A stretch of 64,000 nt of DNA, from positions 62,001-126,000 of the forward strand of contig NZ_SDKM01000008.1 in NCBI RefSeq assembly GCF_004519545.1. Reading direction: 5' to 3'. This DNA comes from Nocardioides guangzhouensis (GTDB taxonomy: Bacteria; Actinomycetota; Actinomycetes; Propionibacteriales; Nocardioidaceae). Under the pieces are notes generated by a model that saw only the letters and a list, made by a program, of their open reading frames with translations, had not been told where the DNA came from and made no database searches. The first letter of the stretch is position 1. The number at the start of each line of letters is the position of its first letter. The position numbers and the translations under genes are program-made. Of this stretch, positions 26,682 to 34,108 are shown in pieces.

Positions 26682-26727
26682 GGCGTCATCGTAGGCCGAT
26701 GCCCCACAAGCAGGGCATGATCGGCAC

Positions 26728-27702
26728 GTGGCCACGACTCTCGAGACCGACCTGCTCGTCATCGGCGCCGGCCCCACGGGCCTCTTCAGCGCCTACTACG
26801 CCGGCTTCCGCGGCCTTCGCGTGGCCGTGGTGGACTCGCTGCCCGAGCTCGGCGGGCAGATCACCGCGATGTACCCCGAGAAGGCGATCCTCGACGTCGC
26901 CGGGTTCCCGACCGTGAAGGGCCGCGACCTCGTCGCCGGGCTGGTCGAGCAGGCCGGCACCGCCGACCCGACGTACCTGCTCGGCCGGACCGCCAGCGCG
27001 CTGACCTCCGGCCCGGACTCGGTGACCATCGGGCTCGACGACGGCACCGAGGTGGTCGCCAAGGCGATCCTGATCACCGCCGGCATCGGCAAGTTCAGCC
27101 CGCGCCCGCTGCCCGCCGCCGACGGCTGGGAGGGCAGGGGAGTGGAGTTCTTCGTCCCCAGCTTCGACCCGTACGCCGACAAGGACGTCGTGATCGTCGG
27201 CGGCGGCGACAGCGCCTTCGACTGGGCGCTGCACCTCGAGCCGGTGGCACGGTCCGTGACGCTGGTGCACCGGCGCGACGCGTTCCGGGCGCACGCCCGC
27301 ACCGTCGAGCAGGTGCGCGCGTCCTCCGTGGACATCGTGACCCGGGCCGAGGTGACGGCGCTGCGCGGCAACGGGACCCTCGAGTCGGTGGAGATCACGG
27401 TGGAGGGCGAGGCCACGACCCGGCCGGCCCAGGCCGTGGTCGCGGCCCTGGGCTTCGTCGCCGACCTCGGCGCGATGAAGGAGTGGGGGCTGACCCTCGA
27501 CAAGCGGCACGTCGTGGTCGACTCCGCGATGCGCACCAACCTGCACCGCGTGTTCGCGGCAGGGGACATCACGGAGTACCCCGGCAAGGTCCGGCTGATC
27601 GCGGTCGGTTTCGGCGAGGCCGCGACCGCGGTCAACAACGCCGCGGTGGTGATCGACCCCGAGGCCCACGTGTTCCCCGGGCACTCCAGCGAGGGGTCCT
27701 GA
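26728..27702 (+). CDS. Ferredoxin--NADP+ reductase, thioredoxin-reductase-like type
   Basis: A 324-aa flavoprotein. The FAD fold starts LVIGAGPTGLFSAYYAGF near residue 9, with ELGGQITAMYPEK after it. The NADPH fold is VVIVGGGDSAFDWALHL near 153, followed by VTLVHRRDAFRAH. The C-terminal FAD loop is VFAAGDITEYPGK. The redox-active CxxC of true thioredoxin reductases is missing, which together with the 324-aa length marks the bacterial ferredoxin/flavodoxin reductase (YumC-like) group. It moves electrons between NADPH and ferredoxin, as needed by cytochromes P450 or Rieske oxygenases. The GTG at 26728 has CATGAT 6 bases upstream. Confidence 0.9.
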   Translation: MATTLETDLLVIGAGPTGLFSAYYAGFRGLRVAVVDSLPELGGQITAMYPEKAILDVAGFPTVKGRDLVAGLVEQAGTADPTYLLGRTASALTSGPDSVTIGLDDGTEVVAKAILITAGIGKFSPRPLPAADGWEGRGVEFFVPSFDPYADKDVVIVGGGDSAFDWALHLEPVARSVTLVHRRDAFRAHARTVEQVRASSVDIVTRAEVTALRGNGTLESVEITVEGEATTRPAQAVVAALGFVADLGAMKEWGLTLDKRHVVVDSAMRTNLHRVFAAGDITEYPGKVRLIAVGFGEAATAVNNAAVVIDPEAHVFPGHSSEGS

Positions 27703-27716
27703 CGCGCGCCGGGACG

Positions 27717-28313
27717 TCAGCGCAGCAGCAGCCGCGCGGCCACGTCGAGGGACTTCTCCACGTCCCCGGGCGACGTACGGCCGGTGACCCAGCCGACCAG
27801 CGCCGCCAGCCAGACGTCTCCGATCACCTTCGCGATCGCCACGTCCTCCTCGGACGGCTCGGCGCCGGGGTGCATGGCGTCGGTCAGCGCGCTGGTCAGC
27901 ATCCGGCCGACCCGGTTGATCTCGGTGGAGACGCCGGCGTCGGCGAACATGAACGCCCGCACCAGGGCCTCGGTGAGCAGAGGGTCCTGCTTGAGGTACG
28001 TCGTGCTCCGGCCGAGGACGTGCATCACCCGCGCATGCGGGGTGTCCCCGAGTGCCGGCGACCCGGCGAGCTCGGCCTGGGACTGCTCGAACTCGCGCGC
28101 GAGTGCGGAGACCAGCAGGTGCACCTTGGACGGGAAGTAGCGGTAGAGCGTGCCCAGCGCCACGTCGGCGCGCTCGGCCACCGCGCGCATCTGGACCGCG
28201 TCGAAGCCGCCCTCGGAGGCGAGGGCGATGGTGGCGTCGAGGATCCGGCGGTGGCGGTCGCGCTGGGCCTCGGACCCGAGCGCCTCCTGGGTGAGCGAGC
28301 TGGTGGCCTCCAC
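27717..28313 (-). CDS. kstR: TetR-type regulator, KstR-like
   Basis: A 198-aa TetR regulator whose DNA-binding domain closely follows mycobacterial KstR, the repressor of cholesterol catabolism: GSEAQRDRHRRILDATIALAS, split GSEAQRDRHRR and ILDATIALAS, then VQMRAVAERADVALGTLYRYFPSKVHLL (VQMRAVAERADV, ALGTLYRYFPSKVHLL). The ligand domain also follows KstR (LLTEALVRAFMFADA, VIGDVWLAALVGW). In mycobacteria the ligand is a sterol-side-chain CoA thioester (family knowledge). It starts with GTG at 28313, 6 bases after TAGGGT. A KstR-type palindrome at 28345 lies 32-43 bases upstream, which fits autoregulation. A nearby ferredoxin reductase could serve sterol oxygenases. Confidence 0.85.
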   Translation of the reverse strand: MEATSSLTQEALGSEAQRDRHRRILDATIALASEGGFDAVQMRAVAERADVALGTLYRYFPSKVHLLVSALAREFEQSQAELAGSPALGDTPHARVMHVLGRSTTYLKQDPLLTEALVRAFMFADAGVSTEINRVGRMLTSALTDAMHPGAEPSEEDVAIAKVIGDVWLAALVGWVTGRTSPGDVEKSLDVAARLLLR

Positions 28314-28344
28314 GTCGCCACCCTAGCCAGTGGCGGACGCAACA

Positions 28345-28356
28345 GGAACACGTTCC
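28345..28356. promoter_or_regulatory. KstR-type operator between kstR and the glycosyltransferase
   Basis: GGAACACGTTCC matches the AACNNGTT core of the known KstR site. It covers about -25 to -36 of the glycosyltransferase start and -32 to -43 of kstR, so one site could repress both leaderless promoters (TAGCCT at 28368 and TAGGGT at 28325-28320). Confidence 0.65.
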
Positions 28357-28380
28357 AGTCCCGCGTGTAGCCTTCTCGCC

Positions 28381-29649
28381 ATGCGCGTCGCACTGCTGTC
28401 CTACCGCAGCAAGCCGCACTGCGGCGGCCAGGGGGTCTATGTCCGCCACCTCAGCCGGGAGCTCACCGCGCTGGGCCACGAGGTCGAGGTGTTCTCCGGC
28501 CAGCCGTACCCCGAGCTCGATCCCGGCGTCCGGCTCACGAAGGTGCCCAGCCTCGACCTCTACCGCGAGCCCGACCCGTTCCGCACCCCGCACTGGCGCG
28601 AGATCCGCGACCTCGTCGACGTCGAGGAGGTCCTCACCATGTGGACCGCGGGATTCCCGGAGCCGAAGACGTTCAGCAAGCGCGTCGCGAAGGTGCTCCG
28701 CCCGCGCCTCGACGACTTCGACGTGGTCCACGACAACCAGGTCCTCGGCTACGGGATCCTCGACATCCGCGAGGCCGGTCTGCCGCTGGTGACCACGCTG
28801 CACCACCCGATCACGTTCGACCGGCGCGTGGACCTCGCCGCCGCCGCGACGTGGCGCAAGCGGCTGACCCTCCGCCGCTGGTACGGCTTCCTCCGCATGC
28901 AGGGCAAGGTGGCACGGCAGGCGACCCGGATCCTCACCCCGTCAGAGTCCTCGGCCCGCGACATCGTGCTCGACTTCGGCGTCGACCCCGAGAGGATCCA
29001 GGTGATCCCGCTGGGCGTCGACGACGTGTTCGTGCCACCCACCGAGCCGCGGGTACCCGGGCGGATCGTCGCGATGGCGAGCGCGGACGCACCGATCAAG
29101 GGCGTCTCCACGCTGCTCGAGGCGTTCGCCAAGCTGCGCACCGAGCGGGACGTCGAGCTGCTGCTGGTGACCCGTCCGCAGCCCGGCGGCCGGACCGAGA
29201 AGCTGATCGAGAGCCTCGGCCTCGCGGACTCGGTCCGCTTCGTGCACGGGATCACCGACGCCGACCTGGTGGAGGTCATGGGCTCCGCGGAGCTGGCCTG
29301 CGTGCCGTCGCTCTACGAGGGCTTCTCGCTGCCGACTGCCGAGCTGATGGCCTGCGAGACCCCGCTGGTGGTCAGCCGGGCCGGCGCGATCCCCGAGGTG
29401 GTCGGTCCCGACGGCCTGTGCGCCGACCTGGTCGAGCCCGGCAACGTGGACCAGCTCAAGGACGCGATCGCGGCGCTCCTCGACGACCCGGAGCGCCGGG
29501 CCGCCCTCGGCCGCGCCGGCCGCCAGCGGGTGCTGGAGCGCTTCAGCTGGCGAGCGGTCGCCCGCACCACCGCCGCGGCGTACGACGACGTGATCAGGCA
29601 GGCGCGCGGCGAGCGCGCCCCGGCAGGAACCGAGGACGACCCGTGCTGA
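28381..29649 (+). CDS. Glycosyltransferase family 4
   Basis: A 422-aa GT-B glycosyltransferase. The acceptor domain starts MRVALLSYRSKPHCGGQGVYVRHLS, split MRVALLSYRS and KPHCGGQGVYVRHLS, with the GG loop of GT4 enzymes. The donor domain begins after IQVIPLGVD near 215, with GVSTLLEAFAKL. The nucleotide-sugar signature is SLYEGFSLPTAELMACETPLV (split SLYEGFSLPTAE, LMACETPLV), in which the E-x7-E pair is kept. The acceptor and sugar are unknown. It begins a three-gene overlapping operon with a methyltransferase and a cyclase-like protein. ATG at 28381 follows TAGCCT by 7 bases. Confidence 0.9.
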   Translation: MRVALLSYRSKPHCGGQGVYVRHLSRELTALGHEVEVFSGQPYPELDPGVRLTKVPSLDLYREPDPFRTPHWREIRDLVDVEEVLTMWTAGFPEPKTFSKRVAKVLRPRLDDFDVVHDNQVLGYGILDIREAGLPLVTTLHHPITFDRRVDLAAAATWRKRLTLRRWYGFLRMQGKVARQATRILTPSESSARDIVLDFGVDPERIQVIPLGVDDVFVPPTEPRVPGRIVAMASADAPIKGVSTLLEAFAKLRTERDVELLLVTRPQPGGRTEKLIESLGLADSVRFVHGITDADLVEVMGSAELACVPSLYEGFSLPTAELMACETPLVVSRAGAIPEVVGPDGLCADLVEPGNVDQLKDAIAALLDDPERRAALGRAGRQRVLERFSWRAVARTTAAAYDDVIRQARGERAPAGTEDDPC

Positions 29650-30362
29650 CCGTTGACTTCGACCGCCTCGGGCTCCAGCCCGGGGAGCGGGTGCTGGACA
29701 TGGGCTGCGGAGCCGGCCGACACGCGTTCGAGATGTACCGCCGCGGCGCGGACGTGATCGCCTTCGACCAGGACGCCGACGAGCTGTCCGGCGTCCGTGA
29801 GCTCTTCGTCGCCATGCAGGAGGCCGGCGAGGTCCCCGACGGCGCCGAGGCCGACGTGAAGGAGGGCGACGCGCTGGCACTGCCGTTCGCCGACGGCGAG
29901 TTCGACCGGGTGGTGGCGGCCGAGGTGCTCGAGCACATCCCCGCCGACCTCCAGGCCATCGACGAGCTGGTCCGGGTCCTCCGCCCGGGCGGCACGCTGG
30001 CCGTCACCGTGCCCCGGTGGTTCCCGGAGCTGGTGTGCTGGAAGCTGTCGGACGACTACCACAACACGCCGGGCGGCCACATCCGGATCTACTCGGACAA
30101 GGAGCTGATCGGGAAGGTCACCAACGCCGGGCTGGTCTTCGAGGGCAAGGACCACGCGCACGGCCTGCACACGCCGTACTGGTGGCTCAAGTGCGCGGTC
30201 GGAGTGAAGAACGACGACCATCCGCTGGTGAGGGCCTACCACCGGCTCCTGGTCTGGGACATCATGAAGCGGCCCCGCGCCACCCGTGCCGCCGAGGCGG
30301 TGCTCGACCCGCTGGTCGGCAAGAGCATGGTGCTCTACTTCCGGAAGCCCGATGCCGGCTGA
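29643..30362 (+). CDS. Class I SAM-dependent methyltransferase
   Basis: A 239-aa methyltransferase. Motif I, the AdoMet loop, is VLDMGCGAGRHAFEMYRRG near 17-35. The acidic end of strand 2 is VIAFDQD. Motif for strand 4 is FDRVVAAEVLEHIPAD, followed by LVRVLRPGGTLAVTVPR. The C-terminal part with WWLKCAVG and a Trp/Tyr-rich stretch probably holds the substrate lid. GTG at 29643 overlaps the glycosyltransferase stop by 7 bases, so the two are coupled. The likely substrate is the product of its neighbours (a glycosylated lipid or terpenoid), but this is inference. Confidence 0.9.
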   Translation: MLTVDFDRLGLQPGERVLDMGCGAGRHAFEMYRRGADVIAFDQDADELSGVRELFVAMQEAGEVPDGAEADVKEGDALALPFADGEFDRVVAAEVLEHIPADLQAIDELVRVLRPGGTLAVTVPRWFPELVCWKLSDDYHNTPGGHIRIYSDKELIGKVTNAGLVFEGKDHAHGLHTPYWWLKCAVGVKNDDHPLVRAYHRLLVWDIMKRPRATRAAEAVLDPLVGKSMVLYFRKPDAG

Positions 30363-31446
30363 GGTCCCCGCCCTCCCCGGGCTGCTGAGTGCCGAGCAGG
30401 TCGCCGAGACGGCGGCCTCGATCGCCGCGATGCAGGAGCCGGACGGCGCGGTGCCGTGGACCCCCGGCCAGCACACCGATGCCTGGAACCACGTCGAGGC
30501 GGCGATGGCGCTGCTGGTGGGCGGCGAGGTGGCCGCGGCCGAGCGTGCCTACGCGTGGTGCCTGGCCACCCAGAGATCCGACGGGTCGTGGCCGATGAAG
30601 CTGGTGGCCGGGACGGTCGAGGACGCCAGCGGCGAGACCAACATGGCGGCGTACCTCGCCGTGGGTGCCTGGCACCACTGGCTGGTACGCCGCGACGAGG
30701 CGTTCGTGACGCGGGCCTGGCCCGCGGTCCGCCGGGCGCTGGACTGGGTGGTCTCCCTCCAGCTCCCGTTCGGGGGTATCGCCTGGTCGCAGGAGTGGGC
30801 CGACTCCCGCCCCGGGCGGGTCAACGAGGAGGCGCTGCTGGCCGGGTCCTCGAGCATCTACCAGTCGCTGCGTGCCGGGGTCGCGCTCGCGGATCTGGTC
30901 GACGAGCCGCAGCCCGAGTGGGAGCTCGCCGGCGGCCGGCTCGGCCACGCGCTGCGTGAGCACCCGGACCTGTTCCTCGACAAGTCCGAGTTCTCGATGG
31001 ACTGGTACTACCCGGTCCTCGGCGGCGCGGTCCGCGGCGAGGACGCCCACGCCCTGCTGGAGGGCCGGTGGGACACGTTCGTGGTGGACGGCCTGGGGAT
31101 CCGCTGCGTCGCCCCGAACCCCTGGGTCACCGGCGCCGAGACCTGCGAGCTGGCCCTCGCGCTCGACGCGGTCGGCGACCGCCGGCGGGCGCTGCGACTG
31201 CTGTCGGACATGCAGCACCTGCGCGGCGAGGGCGGCGGCTACTGGACCGGCTACGTCTTCCCCGACGACGTGAACTGGCCGGCCGAGCACACGACGTACA
31301 CCGCGGCCGCCGTGCTGCTGGCCGTCGACGCCCTCAGCCGCACCACGCCGGGCTCCGGGATCATGCGCGGGGAGAGCCTGGCCTCCCACTTCGGCGAGCT
31401 CGCGCTGGAGTGCGGTTGCCCCTCCGGGGCCACCGTCCGCTCCTGA
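30352..31446 (+). CDS. Prenyltransferase/terpene-cyclase-like alpha-toroid protein
   Basis: A 364-aa protein with repeated QW-like helices of the squalene-cyclase/prenyltransferase toroid. Examples are VAETAASIAAMQEPDGAVPW (split VAETAASIAAM, QEPDGAVPW), AWCLATQRSDGSWPMK near 65-80, and a late GYWTGYVFPDDVNWPAEHTTYTAAAVLL (split GYWTGYVFPDD, VNWPAEHTTYTAAAVLL). The DXDD acid of true squalene-hopene cyclase is not seen, so catalysis is doubtful. The fold may instead process a sugar or lipid. It overlaps the methyltransferase by 11 bases. The glycosyltransferase-methyltransferase-toroid order recurs in other actinobacteria as far as I recall. Confidence 0.8.
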   Translation: MPAEVPALPGLLSAEQVAETAASIAAMQEPDGAVPWTPGQHTDAWNHVEAAMALLVGGEVAAAERAYAWCLATQRSDGSWPMKLVAGTVEDASGETNMAAYLAVGAWHHWLVRRDEAFVTRAWPAVRRALDWVVSLQLPFGGIAWSQEWADSRPGRVNEEALLAGSSSIYQSLRAGVALADLVDEPQPEWELAGGRLGHALREHPDLFLDKSEFSMDWYYPVLGGAVRGEDAHALLEGRWDTFVVDGLGIRCVAPNPWVTGAETCELALALDAVGDRRRALRLLSDMQHLRGEGGGYWTGYVFPDDVNWPAEHTTYTAAAVLLAVDALSRTTPGSGIMRGESLASHFGELALECGCPSGATVRS

Positions 31447-31541
31447 CGGGTCCGTCGACCTGCACGCGCGGCACCTCGGGCTCTACCGGGCTGCCCGACG
31501 GACGGCAAGCATGGAAGCAGACCCGGAAGGGAGGCACCGTC

Positions 31542-31913
31542 ATGCAGTGGGACCTGGGCCTCGAGGGGATGGCCGTGCTCGGCGTGATCTCGCTGGGCTT
31601 CGGCGTGCTCGGCGGGCTGCTCGTCGGGGACGGCTGGGCCCGCCGGCTGTGGGCGGCCGCGGTGACCGCCGTGGCGTGCTTCGGCGTCGGCCTGCTGACC
31701 AGTGAGTGGCTGTTCGGCTGGGCGACCGAGGACGAGCTCCAGCCCAACGTCGACGGACTGTCCCGCGACGAGGTGCTGCTGTCCAGCCTGTTCACCACGG
31801 TCCTGGTCGTGCTGGCAGTGCGCTACCTCGCGCGCCGGGCGCAGCAGCCGATGGCGCCGGGTGGCCGGCACCTGGTCGGGCGTCATCGCGGGCACCCCAC
31901 CGGCCACGCGTGA
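31542..31913 (+). CDS. Small membrane protein, unknown function
   Basis: A 123-aa protein with three hydrophobic stretches: about 9-29 (GMAVLGVISLGFGVLGGLLV), 34-54 (RRLWAAAVTAVACFGVGLLTS, split RRLWAAAVTAV, ACFGVGLLTS) and 82-97 (LLSSLFTTVLVVLAV). An acidic external loop lies between the second and third. The tail is basic and His/Arg/Gly-rich. GGGAGG (31529-31534) stands 7 bases before the ATG. I do not recognise the family. It follows the toroid gene after 95 bases with no other feature in between. Confidence 0.72.
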   Translation: MQWDLGLEGMAVLGVISLGFGVLGGLLVGDGWARRLWAAAVTAVACFGVGLLTSEWLFGWATEDELQPNVDGLSRDEVLLSSLFTTVLVVLAVRYLARRAQQPMAPGGRHLVGRHRGHPTGHA

Positions 31914-31925
31914 CCCCACGGCACC

Positions 31926-32615
31926 TCAGGGCGCGGTGAGCGAGGGGTCCCACGGGACCGGGTCACCGGCGGTGCCGCGCACCCGGCGCAGGACCCGCAC
32001 CGAGCCGAGCGCCTCGACCTCCTCGAAGTCGCCGGAGGCGAGCGCCTGCAGGAACACGAGGTACGGCGGGCGGCCGCCGTCGGCCGGGTCGGGGAACACG
32101 TCGTGGATCACCAGCAGCCCTCCAGTGACCAGCCACGGCGCCCAGCCGGTGTAGTCGTTGCGGGCATGCACCTCGGCGTGCCCGCCGTCGATGAACACCA
32201 TCGACACGGGAGTGCGCCACAGCCCGGAGACCGTCGTCGAACGGCCGACCACAGCCACCACCTGCTCCTCCAGGCCGGCCGCCGCGATGGTCGCCCGGAA
32301 CGTCGGGAGCGAGTCCATCAGCCCGGTGTCGTCGACGACCAGCGAGGTGTCGTGGTGCTCCCAGCCGGCCTGGTTCTCCTCCGACCCGCGGTGGTGGTCG
32401 ACGGTGAGGACGGTGCCGCCGACCTCGCGGGCCGCGGCGCCGAGGTAGATCGCGGACTTGCCGCAGTAGGTCCCGATCTCGAGCACCGGTCCGTGCGGCA
32501 GCCGCTCCCGGGCCACCCGGTGCAGCAGGAGCCCCTCGTCCTCGGGCATGAACCCCTTGGCCGCCCGAGCGTGCGCCAGCAGGTCGGCCGGCATCCCGGC
32601 CGGGTCGGTGGTCAC
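31926..32615 (-). CDS. Class I SAM-dependent methyltransferase (Methyltransf_24-like)
   Basis: A 229-aa methyltransferase of the CmcI/TylF-like type. The AdoMet loop is VLEIGTYCGKSAIYLGAAA near 50-68, and strand 2 ends in VLTVDHHRGSEENQ. Strand 4 contains MVFIDGGHAEVHARNDYTGW, in which D and H residues resemble metal-binding sites of this group. GGLLVIHDVFPD follows. The GTG at 32615 overlaps the esterase stop (GTGA), so it is the second gene of a two-gene operon. It probably methylates an oxygen or nitrogen of a small molecule; the substrate is unknown. Confidence 0.87.
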   Translation of the reverse strand: MTTDPAGMPADLLAHARAAKGFMPEDEGLLLHRVARERLPHGPVLEIGTYCGKSAIYLGAAAREVGGTVLTVDHHRGSEENQAGWEHHDTSLVVDDTGLMDSLPTFRATIAAAGLEEQVVAVVGRSTTVSGLWRTPVSMVFIDGGHAEVHARNDYTGWAPWLVTGGLLVIHDVFPDPADGGRPPYLVFLQALASGDFEEVEALGSVRVLRRVRGTAGDPVPWDPSLTAP

Positions 32616-33859
32616 GACGCGCGCACCGGCGACCGGCCGCGCTCCCGGAGGTAGCCGTTCCAGTGCCAGGTCAGGTAGCGGTCCACCGCCCGCACCACGT
32701 GGGTGCAGCGGACCGAGCCGAAGATGTCCCAGGCGTGCTGGGCTCCCGGCAGCTCGGCGTACGCGACGCTTCGCTTGGACACCTCCCGCAGTCGCGACAC
32801 GAACAGCCGGGGCTGCTCCACCGAGACCAGAGTGTCGTGGGTGCCGTGGATGACGAAGAAGTCCGGGGCGTCCGGGGTGATCCGCAGGATGGGGGAGCCC
32901 GCCTCGAAGACCTCGGGGTCCTCCTCCCAGGTCCGCTGCACGATCCGGGGCGCCAGGAACCGGTCGCGCATCCCGATCGCCGAGCGAAGCCCGGTCGCGC
33001 CGGCGAGGTCGTAGACGCCGTAGTGCGGCACCGCCACCTGCACCGAGGTGTCCGCCTCCTCGAAACCCGGCTGGTACGTCGGGTCGCCCGGTGTGAGGGC
33101 GGCCAGCGCGGCCAGGTGGCCACCGGCGGACCCGCCGGTGATCGCGAGGTAGTCGGGGTCGCCGCCGTGGTCCGCGATGTGCTCGCGGACCCAGGCGATC
33201 GCGCGCTTGACGTCGATGATCTGCGCGGGGAACGGGTCGCGGGGCGCGAGCCGGTAGTTGATGGCGACGCAGATCCAGCCGCGGGACGCGAGGTGGGTCA
33301 TCAGCGGGAGCGCCTGCCGGTCCTTCTCGCCGATCGTCCACGCACCGCCGTGCACCTGCAGCAGCACGGGCGCGTGGTCGTGTTGGAGGTGGCGCGAGCG
33401 GTAGATGTCGAGGTGCCCACGCCGGCCGGCCTCGCTGTAGGGGATGCCCCGGACCACCTCGATGTCGGGGGTGAGGATCCGGAACGGGTTGACCAGCGAA
33501 CGCACGTGGCCGCGGGCGCCGGTGGGGGCGGGCAGGTCGTCGAGCTGGTCGGCGTACCCCACGCCGACCGCCTCGGTGAGCGCCTGCTCCAGCCGACGCT
33601 CGTCGCGCGCCGCCTGCCGGGTCAGGTGCGCCAACGCCAGCCCGTTGGCCGCGGCCAGCGCCAGCCCGGCCCTGCTGCTGCGTCCGCGCACCACACTGGT
33701 CGCGGCGTCGGCGGCGGTCAGCGCGAGCAGCTGCGGCGCGAGCTCGTTGGTGAGCATCCCGGTCACGAACGCGGGGATGCCCGCCCGCCAGCCCGGCACC
33801 GGGCGGAGGGCGTTCGCGGTCAGCGCGGACAGGACGATCTGGCGGCGGAGGAGACCCAC
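32612..33859 (-). CDS. Alpha/beta hydrolase, LipC-like carboxylesterase
   Basis: A 415-aa esterase of the hormone-sensitive-lipase/LipC type. An N-terminal hydrophobic helical region (about 10-95) may sit on the membrane. The oxyanion motif is LQVHGGAW near 176. The nucleophile Ser is in ITGGSAGGHLAAL near 240. The Asp is in VIHGTHDTLVS and the His in LPGAQHAWDIFG. So the catalytic triad is complete. It starts with GTG at 33859, 6 bases after TAGGAT. A KstR-type palindrome lies at 33881-33894, over the -35 region, so it may be a KstR-regulated gene, for example in sterol or lipid ester use (inference). Confidence 0.88.
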   Translation of the reverse strand: MGLLRRQIVLSALTANALRPVPGWRAGIPAFVTGMLTNELAPQLLALTAADAATSVVRGRSSRAGLALAAANGLALAHLTRQAARDERRLEQALTEAVGVGYADQLDDLPAPTGARGHVRSLVNPFRILTPDIEVVRGIPYSEAGRRGHLDIYRSRHLQHDHAPVLLQVHGGAWTIGEKDRQALPLMTHLASRGWICVAINYRLAPRDPFPAQIIDVKRAIAWVREHIADHGGDPDYLAITGGSAGGHLAALAALTPGDPTYQPGFEEADTSVQVAVPHYGVYDLAGATGLRSAIGMRDRFLAPRIVQRTWEEDPEVFEAGSPILRITPDAPDFFVIHGTHDTLVSVEQPRLFVSRLREVSKRSVAYAELPGAQHAWDIFGSVRCTHVVRAVDRYLTWHWNGYLRERGRSPVRAS

Positions 33860-33880
33860 GAGCCCATCCTAGGTGGGAGG

Positions 33881-33894
33881 TAGAACGTGTTCCC
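33881..33894. promoter_or_regulatory. KstR-type operator before the esterase operon
   Basis: TAGAACGTGTTCCC has the GAAC-GT-GTTC palindrome (33883-33892) and fits the published KstR consensus TAGAACNNGTTCTA at 10 of 12 fixed positions. It covers about -23 to -34 from the presumed start. The same kind of site occurs at 28345. Confidence 0.65.
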
Positions 33895-33909
33895 GTTCGG
33901 GCTCGCGGT

Positions 33910-34093
33910 GTCGTAACCCTGCAATTGCGGCCGCGTGACATGGCGCCGGCGCCCTCGACGTGCCGCAACCCCGCAATTGCAGCCGTACGACATGTTCGCG
34001 GCCCTGAAATGTGTCACGCGGCTGCAATTGCGGCCGTACGACGGACAGCGGGGTGGTAGCACCGTCACAACCTCGCAATTGCGGCCGTACGAC
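33910..34093. repeat. Four quasi-palindromic CAATTG repeats spaced 51-52 bp
   Basis: Four 30-bp units centred on CAATTG lie at 33910-33939, 33962-33991, 34013-34042 and 34064-34093. The right half is CRGCCGTACGAC (in unit 1 CGGCCGCGTGAC). The left half is the diverged inverted counterpart, for example GTCGTAACCCTG or GTCACAACCTCG. The array fills most of the 249-bp gap between the esterase promoter and the tldE stop codon. No gene is seen in it. RNA from either strand could form hairpins. Confidence 0.85.
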
Positions 34094-34108
34094 GGACAGG
34101 CCCGGGTG

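Noticed and set aside
33910..34093. CRISPR array
   Set aside because: Units have diverged left arms, only four copies, and no cas genes nearby.
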